64,000 nt of DNA from Ignavibacteriota bacterium (lineage in GTDB: Bacteria; Bacteroidota; Ignavibacteria; Tepidaquicellales; Tepidaquicellaceae): positions 1 to 64,000 of the forward strand of contig JAPLFJ010000008.1 of assembly GCA_026390735.1 (NCBI GenBank), read 5' to 3'. The position numbers and the translations under genes are program-made. Positions 8,460 to 18,655 of this stretch are shown piece by piece (the stretch's first letter is position 1; the number at the start of each line of letters is the position of its first letter). The notes under the pieces are model-generated. The model was given only the letters and a program-made list of their open reading frames with translations. It was not told the origin of the DNA and made no database searches.

Positions 8460-11400
8460 ATGAAAAAGGTAATATTAGTTCTATTATTTGTCATATTTGG
8501 GTTTATGAATCTTGAAGCGCAAGTCACAGTTGCCGGTGCTCATACAAGCAGTAACGGAACGTATACAACTCTTAAGTCTGCATTTGATATGGTAAATTCA
8601 TACGCACAGGACAGCAAGAGTATAATTATAAACATTAATGCAAGCACAACAGAAACATCTTCTGCGGTCTTAAATTCTGGTACATGGACAACATTAAAAA
8701 TATTTCCGACAGGTTATGGTAAAATTGTCAGCGGCAATTTAGCGGCACCGCTTATTGACCTTAACGGCGCAGATAATGTAACAATCGATGGACGTGTGAA
8801 CCAGGCAGGTAATGCTGATTTAACAATCACAAATAATAACATTTCATCAACAGCAGGAACTTCAACTGTCAGATTTATTAATGATGCAGTCAGTAATACT
8901 GTTAAGTATTGCTATCTGAAAGGTTCAACAAATATTAACAGTTCTGCGGCGGGTGGTATAGTTCTGTTTTCCACTACAACCGGAACAACGGGAAACGATG
9001 ACAACACGGTATCATACAATTACATAACAAACGCAGGTACATACAGGGCTGTATGTTCTGTTACATCAATTGGTACTGCAGGTAAGGAAAACAGCGGTAA
9101 TTCAGTCAGTTTCAACAATTTCTATGATTTCATGAATATAACATTTGTACTTTCAGCAGGTATTAATATCGGCAGCAACAGTACAGGGTTTACGATTCAG
9201 GGAAACAGTTTTTACGAAACAGCCCCGATAGCACCCGGAAGCAGTTCCGACTTTACCTGCATAAACATAAACAACACAGGCGGCGGTTACAATATTACCG
9301 GAAACTACATAGGAGGCAGTGGCCCGAATTGTGCAGGTACTTTTACAAAAGCCGTTAATTACAATAACAGATTCACGGGTATTTATTTTAATGCAGGCAC
9401 TTCAAACGCAAGCAATATTCAAGGGAATAAAATTAAGAATATTTCCTGGAGCAATTCATCCAATGAAAGTTTTTACGGTATTTGTATTCTTGAAGGGACA
9501 GTAAATGTTGGTACAATTACAGGGAATATTATCGGTGACTCTGTCGGAACCGGTTCTATAACTTTCGTTAACACTAATGATAATGGTTCGTTTATTGGAA
9601 TGCAGACTTCCGGAACAGGAACAATAAGTGTGTCAAATAATGTAATCGGTTCAATAACAACAGGCAATGCTGCTGCAAACGGTACAAATTTTTACGGAAT
9701 AAATTCGGCAGGTTCAGGAACGCTTACAATATCGAATAATTTAATAGGAAGTTATACAACTGCAAACAGCATTTATCTTTCATCTGCTGCAAGCAGTTCC
9801 GTCCAGTTCTGTTACAGTGTTGTTGTAACAAACAGCGGAACAAGCAATGTAACAGGGAACGTAATCGCTAATGTAAAAAACGGAACAACAAATGCCAGTA
9901 TAGCTTCTTCGGGTTTTAACTGCGGTATTTGTGCCGGGAGCGGCTCGAATAACATTACAGGAAACACAATCAGAGATTTATCAATCGCGTGTGGAAGCAG
10001 GTCTTCTGGGTACTATGCTTCAATAAACGGTATCAATATATATAATCCAACTACGGGGACTCAGAATATTACAGGTAATACAATTTATAATCTTACGAAT
10101 TCCAATTTATCTTTTACAGGACATATAAACGGGATTTATTATAATGCAGGAACTGCTTCTGGGACGGTCGCAAACAACTTCATAACCAGTATAAACATTA
10201 ATAATCCCAGTGCAACCGCATTCGGGAACGGAATATGTATAGAAAGCGGTACTACAACTTTTTACAACAATCTTGTTGCTATCGGATTCTACTATTCTAA
10301 CAGTTATACTGCAAGGGGAATTCTGGATTCAGGCGGGACAAACACTATGTACTCCAATTCTGTATATATAGGAGGGGCAGGTTCTTTTAACTCAAGTTAT
10401 GCATTGTACAGTTGCGGCAATAACACCAGAATTTACAAGAATAATCTTTTGATTAATGCACGCTCGAATCAGAATGCTTCAGGAAAACACTATGGAATCG
10501 GTCTGACAAGTTTAACAAATCTAACTATAGATTATAATGATTATTATGCTTCAAATCTTGGCGGTGTACTCGGAAATTACGGCGGAGACAGAACCACAAT
10601 TACTGACTGGAAATCTGCAACTTCACAGGATGCAAACAGTCTGAATGCAAATCCTTATTTCGTTAATGCAGACGGGACATCCGCAACAGACTATAAACCG
10701 CGTGCAGGACTTATTGCAGTTACAGGAACAGGAATCACAACAGATTACAGCGCAGTTGTAAGGTCAACAACTTCTCCATTAATGGGAGTGTTTGAAGTTT
10801 TCCCTATCAATGTTTCTTCCACAACGGGTACTTTAAGTGCAAATTATACCTCGCTTAAAGATGCTTTCAATGCAATTAATGCCGGTACTCATAAGGGAGT
10901 AATTAGCGTGAAAATTAATAATAATACATCTGAAACATCGACTTCAACATTAAATGCCAGCGGTACGGGTTCTGCAAGTTATACTTTGCTTTCTCTCTAC
11001 CCGACAGCGACAGGCCTTAGCATAACAGGAAATCTTGCCGCTCCTCTTATTGATTTAAGCGGTGCTGACAGTGTAACAATCGATGGCAGAGTAAACCAGA
11101 CAGGAACTTCAGTTGATTTAACCATTTCCAATATAAGCACATCATCAACAGCAGGAACATCGACAATCAGGTTTATAAATGATGCAAAAAACAATACTGT
11201 TAAATATTGCAATTTAAAAGGTTCTGAAACAGTACCATGGGACGGCGGCGGTGGTGTAGTTTTATTTTCGACAACAAATTTGACAACCGGCAACGACTGG
11301 AATAATATTACGAACAATAACATCACAAATGCAGGAGGCAACAGGCCTTATTGTGCAGTTACATCTCTTGGGACATCAGCAAAAGAAAACAGTGGTATTA

Positions 11401-14400
11401 CAATTATCAGTAATAATATTTATGACTTTCTTAATCACGCGGGTACAAACGGAGTGGGAGTAAACTTATATTCTTACAACATTAATATTACAGTATCAAA
11501 TAACAGTTTCTATGAATCAGGCTATTCATATTCAGCGGCGGGAACCGGTACTGCACAGATTATATATGTGGGCAGCGGCGACAATCACGTTATTACAGGG
11601 AATTATATCGGGGGTTCTTCTGCAAACTGTACCGGAAATGCCTTCGTAAAAACTGTTGCAAATAATAATACATTCTACGGAATTAATATAAGTGCAGGTA
11701 CAACCACAGCAAGCAGTATTCAGGGAAATACGATTAAAAATATTAACTGGATTAATTCTTCTTTTGCAAATTTCTACGCCATTAATATGTCTGCAGGATC
11801 TGTAAATATTGGTACTACTACAGGCAACACTATTGGTTCTTCAACAGGTACGGGGTCAGTTATTCTTAATAATTATGCACACGGCGGATATTTCTATGGT
11901 ATTAATGCGGCTGCAACCGGACCTACTTCTATTTCTAATAACACAATCGGCGCTGTAACTACAAGTAATAATCAACCTGCAAGCACTCACTTTTACGGAA
12001 TCTATACTTCAGGCTCGGGTGCTATCACAGTCTCAGGAAACACATTAGGCAGCACTTCGCAGTCAGGCAGTATCAACCTTACTTCCGTTGCAACTGCAAC
12101 ATGGGCGAGCCAGATATGTTACGGTTTTTATATTACAAGCAGCGGAGCAAATACTATAACTAACAATACAATCGCTAATCTGATAAACGGAAGTACAAAT
12201 GCAAATACTACTGATACGAGTAAGATAAACGGAATGTATGTATCGAGCGGTACAAATACGATTACAGGTAACACTATACGTAATCTGACTATTGCTAATG
12301 CAAATACTTCATCAACAATCCAAACATCTGTTTCCGGTATCATTTTTAACAATACTGTCGCAGCAGCGGATACCATAAGCAGTAACCTGATTTATAATCT
12401 TTCGAACACAAACTCAACTTTTGCCGGCTACATTTATGGTTTATATTACAATGGCGGCACAACTGCAAGTACTGTTTCATCTAATTTCATAAACAGTCTT
12501 ACCGTAAGCGGAAATTCAGGAGCGTTTGTGAACGGAATAAAAATTATTGCGGGCGCTACAACTTATTCAAACAATATAATTTCGATAGGCAGTAACACTG
12601 CAACAACAATATATGGAATTTTTGATGCAGGCGGAACAAATACATTGTATTTTAACACAGTATATATCGGAGGAGTGCCTTCAACAGGAACTTACAACAG
12701 CTATGCATTATACAATACTACTGCAACAACACGAAACTATCGTAACAATCTTCTTGTTAATGCCCGTTCGAACAACACTGCAACCGGGAAACATTATGCA
12801 ATAGGACTTACGAGCACTACAACAATTAATTACAATAATTATTGGGTATCAGGAACCGGAGGATTTGTAGGTGTATTCAATGGAACAGATAAATCAACTT
12901 ATGCACTATGGAAATCAGCAGTACCTGCTGATGCTTCAAGCTTGAATACAAATCCAACATTCAGAAATGCAGGAGGAGGTACAGCTGCTGATTACAAAAC
13001 CGGAGTTGCGCTTAACGGTGTGGCAGCAACGGGCATTACTATAGATTACAGTGGTTCAACACGTGCAGCCACTCCAACAATAGGAGCATTTGAATATGTT
13101 TCTTACCCGATATCACTTACAGCAACAATAGGCACATTAACAGGAACTTACACAACTTTAAAGACGGCTTTCGATGCAATAAATTTAGGAACACATAAGG
13201 GAAATATTGAAATATTGATAAACGGTAATGTAGTTGAAACAGCAACTGCCGTTTTGTATGCAAGCGGTGGTTCATCTTCATACAATAATATTAAAATATA
13301 TCCTACAATTGCCAACCTTAGTGTTACAGGTACACTACCATCTCCTCTTATTGATTTGAATGGTGCCAACAGAGTCACAATTGATGGAAGAATAAACTAT
13401 ACCGGCACCCCACTCTCTTTAACTATAGCAAATTTAAGCAATTCATCAACGGCAGGGACTTCTACTATAAGGCTTATTAATGGAGCCTCTTCAAATACAA
13501 TAAACTACTGCAATCTCAAAGGTTCATCTCTTGCAGCGCCTTCATCAGAAGGCGGAATTATTATGCTGTCAACATCAACAGGCACAACAGGCAACAGTTC
13601 AAACATAATCACTTATAACAATTTCACAAATGCAGAAGGCAACCGACCATACACTGCAATCGCTTCATTAGGTTCTTCTTCTTATATTAACACCACTAAT
13701 ACAATAACTTATAATACATTCTATGATTTTTTAAACCTGAGTTCTTCAACAACGGCTTCAGGAATAAGTATTCTCAGCAACAGTACAAATTTTACTATCT
13801 CAAATAATAGTTTTTATGAAACGTCATCATACGTACCTTCAGGTACGGGAGAATTTTACTGCATAAATATAGATAATGCGTCGGGTAACAACTTTACTGT
13901 AAACACAAACTCCATTGGCGGCAGTTCCTCTGCCTGCGGAAGTACGGCGTTCACGAAAACCAGCGGAAATAACAATAATTTTTATGGCATAAGTCTGAAT
14001 GCAGGAACAACTACAGCAAGCAATATACACGGAAATGCGATTAAAAACATAAACTGGTCAAATTCCGGTGCAGGTAATTTTTATGGAATAAAAGTTACAA
14101 ACGGACTTGTAAATGTTGGTTCCACTGTTGCAGATACTATTGGCTCCACATCCTTAAATGGATCAATCCTATTTACAAATGCTGCTTCAGGAGGATTCTT
14201 CAATGGAATATATTCAAACGGCTTAGGAGCTAAGGTTATATCTAAAAATAAAATAGGCGGTATTACAACAAATAATGCTTCAGCAAACAGCACGAACTTT
14301 TATGGAATCTATTCTTTGGGTACAGGAGACTTAACGGCAGCAAACAATTTTATTGGGAGCAGTACAACGCCTAACAGTATTAATCTTTCTTCTGTATCTT

Positions 14401-17400
14401 CAGGTACAGGTCAAACTTGTTATGGGATATTAATCAACAGCAGCGGCGCTGTTACTGTCTCGGGTGATACGATTGTGAATATTACAAACAATTCTTCAAA
14501 TTCAGGAAGCAGTATTACAGGAATATACAACAACAGTGCATCCGTTACCGGGACGTATTCAAAAAACTTTATAAGGAGCCTGTATCTCACTCAAGATGCA
14601 GGAGCATCTGTTTATGGAATTAAAATGGATACAGGTACAACTGCTTATTCAAATAACATAGTAACTCTCGACGGAAATGCATCGAACAAAATATACGGTA
14701 TCTATGATGCGGGGGGAACGAATACATTGTATTTCAACACCGTGTATATCGGCGGAATCCCGTCAACCGGTTCTAATTCAAGTTATTCAATGTACAGCGG
14801 GACGATCAACATAAGGAATTACAGGAACAACTTATTTGTAAATGCACGTTCATACACAGGCGGCAAACAGTATGCTGTTTGTCTTGTGAATAATACCGCA
14901 GCATCGATTAATTATAACAACTATTATGCTTCGGGGAGCGGGGGGATACTTGGAGTGTATAATTCTTTGGACTATGTAACTCTTGCGAACTGGAAAACAG
15001 CAACGGGTAAAGATACAAACAGTGTTAACATAAATCCGTTATTTGTCAATGCAGGAGGTAATAATGCGACAGATTATAATCCCGGTGCAATGCTGGTTGG
15101 GGTTACGGGAACCGGCATAACGATTGATTACAACGGAGCAACAAGACTTGCAATACCGTCGATTGGTGCCTGGGAATTTACTAATATTGTGAGCGTTACT
15201 GCAACAGTTGGAACAGCAACAGGGTCTTACACAACACTAAAAGCAGCATTCGATGCAATAAATGCGGGAACACATAAAGGAATTATTGAAGTAAAGATTA
15301 ACGGTTCGACAATCGAAACATCTAATGCAGGTCTGAGTGCAAGCGGCGGCAGTGTTAGTTATACGTATATATCAATCTACCCCACAGCAACAGGACTCAG
15401 TATAACAGGGAACATCTCAGGTTCGGGGCTGATTTTTCTGAACGGAGCTGATAATGTTTGTATAGACGGCAGAGTAAACAGAACAGGCAACGCCGATTTA
15501 ACCATATCAAATTCAAACACTGGTTCATCGAGTTATACATCTACAATACGAATTGCAATAGATGCAACATACGATACAGTAAAATACTGCTATATTAAGG
15601 GTTCGTCAACAACAACATATACAAACCCGGGAGGTACAGTATATATTGGGACTTACACTTCCACCACAGGCAACGATAACAATGTGATTGAATACAACAA
15701 TATTACAAACGAAGGTGGAAACAGGCCTTATAATGCTTTAGTTTGTTACTGTAATGCCTCAGTTATGAACAACGGAATAAAAATAAGAAACAATAACTTT
15801 TATGATAACCTTAATTTAGCCGCAGCACAAACAACCTGCGTCAATATTTATAACTATTGTAACGATATAACGATTGCAAATAATAGTTTCTATGAAACAT
15901 CAACCATAGTTCCTTCAGGAGCAGGTACGGCTTATTTTATTTGTTTGAATAGTACTATGTCTGACGGAATCAATGTAACTGGAAATTATATTGGCGGGAG
16001 TTCACCTTTATGTTCTGGAACGCTGACAAAAACATCAGCCAACAACAATACATTCTATGCCATATATGCAAACTTAGGAACTACATCGTCGACCGAAATC
16101 CAGGGGAATATCATTAAGAATATTTCCTGGTCAAACTCTGCCAATGCTGCATTTTACGGCATATACATTGCAGCAGGTCTTATTAATGTCGGTAATACTG
16201 CGGGAAACACAATAGGTTCAACTTCCGGGACGGGTTCAATCTCATTAACCAATGCAACATCAGGCGGTCTATTCTATGGTATATACGGTAACACTGCAAC
16301 AGCAAAAATAATATCAAACAATGTGATTGGTTCTATAACGACTAATAATGCATCTGCAAACAACACAGACTTCTACGGGATCTATACAGATGGTGCCGGC
16401 GCCTGTACAATTTCAAACAACACTATAGGAAGTAACTCAGATGCAAACAGTATTAACCTTTCATCTGCTTCAACAAGTTCAGACCAGAAATGCTATGGAA
16501 TGAAAATAAACAGTACCGCCGCTAACGGCATTACAGGTAATGTTATAGCAAATATGACGAACGGTACAACTAATACAGGCATTTATTCTAATGGTACAAC
16601 CTGCGGTATAAATGTACTAAACGGAACAAACACAATTCAGAACAACACAATAAGAGACCTGAAAAACTCAAATATAAATCCCCAGGCAGATAATAATTCT
16701 TCTGTTATTGGTTTAATGCATTTTAATTCATCAACTGTATCTCATGACATAAGCAGCAACACAATCTACAATCTTTCTAATGACAACGCATCGTTTGCCG
16801 GTAATATTGTTGGAATATATTTCAATTGCAGTTCAAGTTTAAGCAATATCTATAAAAATACTATAAACAGTTTTTCCGTTAACTCAAACAGTTCAAACAA
16901 TACTATTACGGGAATTGAATTTAATAACTCAGCTGCTACAAACACAAAGACATACAATAATATGATAAGTCTTGGCGGAAACACGGCAACGAACATATAC
17001 GGGATCTATGATTATCAGGGGACTAACAGTTTGTATTACAATTCCGTTTACATAAACGGAACACCGACAATAGGAAGCACAACAAGTTATGCGTTGTACA
17101 GCTATACGACAAATACCGGAAGAGAATTTAAAAATAATCTGTTCCTGAATGTTCGTTCAAACGCAGGTTCAAAGGCTGCAACCGGAAACCACTATGCAAT
17201 ATTAGTTTACAGCAAAACCGGTCTTACTATTAATTACAATGATTATTACGCATCAGGAACGGGCGGTGTGCTCGGATATTTTGGCGGCGATAAAACCACA
17301 CTCGCTGACTGGAAAACAGCAACATCACAGGATGTGAATTCATCCAGCAGTGCAGTAACATTTTTATCGGAAACTAATCTGCGGGTAACAGGAAGTTCTA

Positions 17401-18089
17401 TTGGAGACGGTTCCTTGTCCGCTCTGCCTATTTCTCAGGTTACTTTAGATATTGATAACACTACACGCAGCGTTACTTCACCATATATGGGCTCTCACGA
17501 AAGCAATTCACCGCTATCGGTTGAACTCGAATCATTTACTGTAAATGTTACAGATAGAAAAGTAACTTTGAAATGGAAAACGATATCAGAAATTAACAAT
17601 GCGGGGTTTGAGGTGGAAAGAGCAGAATTTAGAAGTGAGAATTTAGAATATAGAAAAACAGGATTTATAACAGGAAAAGGAACGACGAATACACCGGCGA
17701 ATTACATATTTGAAGATAATAAACTTTCTACAGGGAAATATAAATACCGTTTGAAACAGACAGATTACAACGGAAACTATGCATACTACAACCTTGCAGG
17801 TGATGTGGAAGTTGGTGTGCCGACGAAGTATGAGATGAGTCAGAACTATCCGAATCCGTTTAATCCGATGACGAAGATTGATTTCCAACTTCCGATGGAC
17901 GGGAAAGTGTCGCTGAAGATTTATGATATAACGGGTAGAGAGATTGCAACGCTTGTGAATAATGAGTTTAAGAAGGCAGATTATTATACGGTGATGTTTA
18001 ACGGGAGTAGTTTGTCGAGCGGAGTATATTTTTACAGGATAACGGCGGACAAGTATGTGATGACGAAGAAGATGGTTCTTCTTAAATGA
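8460..18089 (+). CDS. Giant T9SS-secreted protein with four beta-helix modules
   Basis: A 3209-aa secreted protein. A signal peptide (~1-21, ending NLEAQ) is followed by four homologous modules beginning near residues 22, 783, 1552 and 2245. Each opens with a Y-T-x-LK-x-AFDAIN-x-GTHKG-like domain, continues through LIDLNGADNVTIDGRVN and then a long Asn/Gly/Ser/Thr-rich parallel beta-helix. Each closes with a GTNTLYFNTVYIGG-type segment and a YNDYYASGTGG...DWKTATSQD segment. The C-terminus has an Ig-like VELESFTVNVTD domain (~3020) and a type A T9SS sorting domain ending KKMVLLK. Modules resemble the single one in the 1518-aa protein, so the gene probably grew by module duplication. The predicted role is a long surface fibre or adhesin. 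A -24/-12 promoter directly upstream suggests activator-dependent expression, unlike its paralogues. Confidence 0.92.
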   Translation: MKKVILVLLFVIFGFMNLEAQVTVAGAHTSSNGTYTTLKSAFDMVNSYAQDSKSIIININASTTETSSAVLNSGTWTTLKIFPTGYGKIVSGNLAAPLIDLNGADNVTIDGRVNQAGNADLTITNNNISSTAGTSTVRFINDAVSNTVKYCYLKGSTNINSSAAGGIVLFSTTTGTTGNDDNTVSYNYITNAGTYRAVCSVTSIGTAGKENSGNSVSFNNFYDFMNITFVLSAGINIGSNSTGFTIQGNSFYETAPIAPGSSSDFTCININNTGGGYNITGNYIGGSGPNCAGTFTKAVNYNNRFTGIYFNAGTSNASNIQGNKIKNISWSNSSNESFYGICILEGTVNVGTITGNIIGDSVGTGSITFVNTNDNGSFIGMQTSGTGTISVSNNVIGSITTGNAAANGTNFYGINSAGSGTLTISNNLIGSYTTANSIYLSSAASSSVQFCYSVVVTNSGTSNVTGNVIANVKNGTTNASIASSGFNCGICAGSGSNNITGNTIRDLSIACGSRSSGYYASINGINIYNPTTGTQNITGNTIYNLTNSNLSFTGHINGIYYNAGTASGTVANNFITSININNPSATAFGNGICIESGTTTFYNNLVAIGFYYSNSYTARGILDSGGTNTMYSNSVYIGGAGSFNSSYALYSCGNNTRIYKNNLLINARSNQNASGKHYGIGLTSLTNLTIDYNDYYASNLGGVLGNYGGDRTTITDWKSATSQDANSLNANPYFVNADGTSATDYKPRAGLIAVTGTGITTDYSAVVRSTTSPLMGVFEVFPINVSSTTGTLSANYTSLKDAFNAINAGTHKGVISVKINNNTSETSTSTLNASGTGSASYTLLSLYPTATGLSITGNLAAPLIDLSGADSVTIDGRVNQTGTSVDLTISNISTSSTAGTSTIRFINDAKNNTVKYCNLKGSETVPWDGGGGVVLFSTTNLTTGNDWNNITNNNITNAGGNRPYCAVTSLGTSAKENSGITIISNNIYDFLNHAGTNGVGVNLYSYNINITVSNNSFYESGYSYSAAGTGTAQIIYVGSGDNHVITGNYIGGSSANCTGNAFVKTVANNNTFYGINISAGTTTASSIQGNTIKNINWINSSFANFYAINMSAGSVNIGTTTGNTIGSSTGTGSVILNNYAHGGYFYGINAAATGPTSISNNTIGAVTTSNNQPASTHFYGIYTSGSGAITVSGNTLGSTSQSGSINLTSVATATWASQICYGFYITSSGANTITNNTIANLINGSTNANTTDTSKINGMYVSSGTNTITGNTIRNLTIANANTSSTIQTSVSGIIFNNTVAAADTISSNLIYNLSNTNSTFAGYIYGLYYNGGTTASTVSSNFINSLTVSGNSGAFVNGIKIIAGATTYSNNIISIGSNTATTIYGIFDAGGTNTLYFNTVYIGGVPSTGTYNSYALYNTTATTRNYRNNLLVNARSNNTATGKHYAIGLTSTTTINYNNYWVSGTGGFVGVFNGTDKSTYALWKSAVPADASSLNTNPTFRNAGGGTAADYKTGVALNGVAATGITIDYSGSTRAATPTIGAFEYVSYPISLTATIGTLTGTYTTLKTAFDAINLGTHKGNIEILINGNVVETATAVLYASGGSSSYNNIKIYPTIANLSVTGTLPSPLIDLNGANRVTIDGRINYTGTPLSLTIANLSNSSTAGTSTIRLINGASSNTINYCNLKGSSLAAPSSEGGIIMLSTSTGTTGNSSNIITYNNFTNAEGNRPYTAIASLGSSSYINTTNTITYNTFYDFLNLSSSTTASGISILSNSTNFTISNNSFYETSSYVPSGTGEFYCINIDNASGNNFTVNTNSIGGSSSACGSTAFTKTSGNNNNFYGISLNAGTTTASNIHGNAIKNINWSNSGAGNFYGIKVTNGLVNVGSTVADTIGSTSLNGSILFTNAASGGFFNGIYSNGLGAKVISKNKIGGITTNNASANSTNFYGIYSLGTGDLTAANNFIGSSTTPNSINLSSVSSGTGQTCYGILINSSGAVTVSGDTIVNITNNSSNSGSSITGIYNNSASVTGTYSKNFIRSLYLTQDAGASVYGIKMDTGTTAYSNNIVTLDGNASNKIYGIYDAGGTNTLYFNTVYIGGIPSTGSNSSYSMYSGTINIRNYRNNLFVNARSYTGGKQYAVCLVNNTAASINYNNYYASGSGGILGVYNSLDYVTLANWKTATGKDTNSVNINPLFVNAGGNNATDYNPGAMLVGVTGTGITIDYNGATRLAIPSIGAWEFTNIVSVTATVGTATGSYTTLKAAFDAINAGTHKGIIEVKINGSTIETSNAGLSASGGSVSYTYISIYPTATGLSITGNISGSGLIFLNGADNVCIDGRVNRTGNADLTISNSNTGSSSYTSTIRIAIDATYDTVKYCYIKGSSTTTYTNPGGTVYIGTYTSTTGNDNNVIEYNNITNEGGNRPYNALVCYCNASVMNNGIKIRNNNFYDNLNLAAAQTTCVNIYNYCNDITIANNSFYETSTIVPSGAGTAYFICLNSTMSDGINVTGNYIGGSSPLCSGTLTKTSANNNTFYAIYANLGTTSSTEIQGNIIKNISWSNSANAAFYGIYIAAGLINVGNTAGNTIGSTSGTGSISLTNATSGGLFYGIYGNTATAKIISNNVIGSITTNNASANNTDFYGIYTDGAGACTISNNTIGSNSDANSINLSSASTSSDQKCYGMKINSTAANGITGNVIANMTNGTTNTGIYSNGTTCGINVLNGTNTIQNNTIRDLKNSNINPQADNNSSVIGLMHFNSSTVSHDISSNTIYNLSNDNASFAGNIVGIYFNCSSSLSNIYKNTINSFSVNSNSSNNTITGIEFNNSAATNTKTYNNMISLGGNTATNIYGIYDYQGTNSLYYNSVYINGTPTIGSTTSYALYSYTTNTGREFKNNLFLNVRSNAGSKAATGNHYAILVYSKTGLTINYNDYYASGTGGVLGYFGGDKTTLADWKTATSQDVNSSSSAVTFLSETNLRVTGSSIGDGSLSALPISQVTLDIDNTTRSVTSPYMGSHESNSPLSVELESFTVNVTDRKVTLKWKTISEINNAGFEVERAEFRSENLEYRKTGFITGKGTTNTPANYIFEDNKLSTGKYKYRLKQTDYNGNYAYYNLAGDVEVGVPTKYEMSQNYPNPFNPMTKIDFQLPMDGKVSLKIYDITGREIATLVNNEFKKADYYTVMFNGSSLSSGVYFYRITADKYVMTKKMVLLK
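17624..17658 (+). repeat. Five heptamer repeats inside the coding sequence
   Basis: Units AGAATTT, AGAAGTG, AGAATTT, AGAATAT, AGAAAAA run in tandem and encode the linker EFRSENLEYRK before the GFITGKGTTN stretch. The position is homologous to the arrays at 4416 and 22000. Confidence 0.75.
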
Positions 18090-18191
18090 TGAATTATGAA
18101 TTCTGAATGAGAGAGTAAGAAAAGATTTCACTACTAAGAAAACAGAAAAATTTGAACGCGGATGACGCTGAAAGAACGGATAAGAGCGGAT
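18090..18191. repeat. Intergenic repeat block after the giant gene
   Basis: Contains a TGATGAATTATGAATT start, then GAACGCGGATGACGC, GAAAGAACGGAT and AGAGCGGATAGAGA, the same family as at 4887 and 22481. No gene seen. Confidence 0.6.
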
Positions 18192-18430
18192 AGAGATTTT
18201 TTAGGGTTAGAGATTAAAGAGAAAGAACTTTTCCCGCGAAATTCACGAAATTCACGAAAAGAGATAAGAGAAGAGATTTTTTAGGGTTAGAGATTAAAGA
18301 GAAAGAACTTTTCGAAATTCACGAAAAGAGATAAGAGAAGAGATTTTTTAGGGTTAGAGATTAAAGAGAAAGAACTTTTCCCGCGAAATTCACGAAAAGA
18401 GATAAGAGAAGAGATTTTTTAGGGTTAGAG
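18192..18430. repeat. Tandem repeat of ~70-80 bp, three full units
   Basis: Units begin with AGAGATTTTTTAGGGTTAG at 18192, 18272, 18339 and 18410, giving periods of 80, 67 and 71. The difference comes from loss or gain of CCCG and one AAATTCACG phrase inside the unit. The last copy is partial. It is followed by TTCTGGTTTACCAGC, which recurs with small changes near 42798. Confidence 0.9.
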
Positions 18431-18485
18431 ATTGAAATTCTGGTTTACCAGCGTATGAATGATGAATTGAAGAAATGTGATAGAA

Positions 18486-18520
18486 AATTTAGAATTGGAA
18501 ATTGAAAATTTAAAATTTGA
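18486..18520 (+). repeat. Five AATT-type heptamers abutting leader copy 3
   Basis: AATTTAG, AATTGGA, AATTGAA, AATTTAA and AATTTGA run in tandem and end exactly where leader copy 3 begins. Related AATTTGA phrases precede copies 1 and 4. Confidence 0.75.
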
Positions 18521-18586
18521 AAAAGCTATCCCTTATAGTAAATGAAGCGGGGGTGGAGATTGAGGATTCTCCGCCCTGCTTTTTAA
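18521..18586 (+). promoter_or_regulatory. Two-hairpin leader element, copy 3
   Basis: Hairpin 1 is 18525-18539 and hairpin 2 about 18545-18582, followed by TTTT. It lies 70 nt before the 1269-aa cargo gene. The ribosome-binding region of that gene, TATAAGGGATA (18641-18651), is complementary to all eleven bases TATCCCTTATA of hairpin 1. This would permit a helix that hides the start site. Both copy 1 and this copy also share GGGATAAGCAAAGAA downstream. Confidence 0.65.
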
Positions 18587-18655
18587 AAGGTTATTCTGGG
18601 ATAAGCAAAGAAAGTAGCAAAAGTTAATTTATTAAATAAATATAAGGGATATACA

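Noticed and set aside
17643-18131. 162-codon minus-strand frame over the sorting domain (also 22169-22576)
   Set aside because: Mirror of the sorting-domain coding strand; His/Arg-rich composition is an artefact of the repeated T9SS DNA.
18480-18524. Bacteroidetes-type promoter (TTG ... TAnnTTTG) before leader copy 3
   Set aside because: The TA-to-TTTG spacing is one base too long and the TTTG arises from the heptamer array, so it cannot be separated from the repeat.
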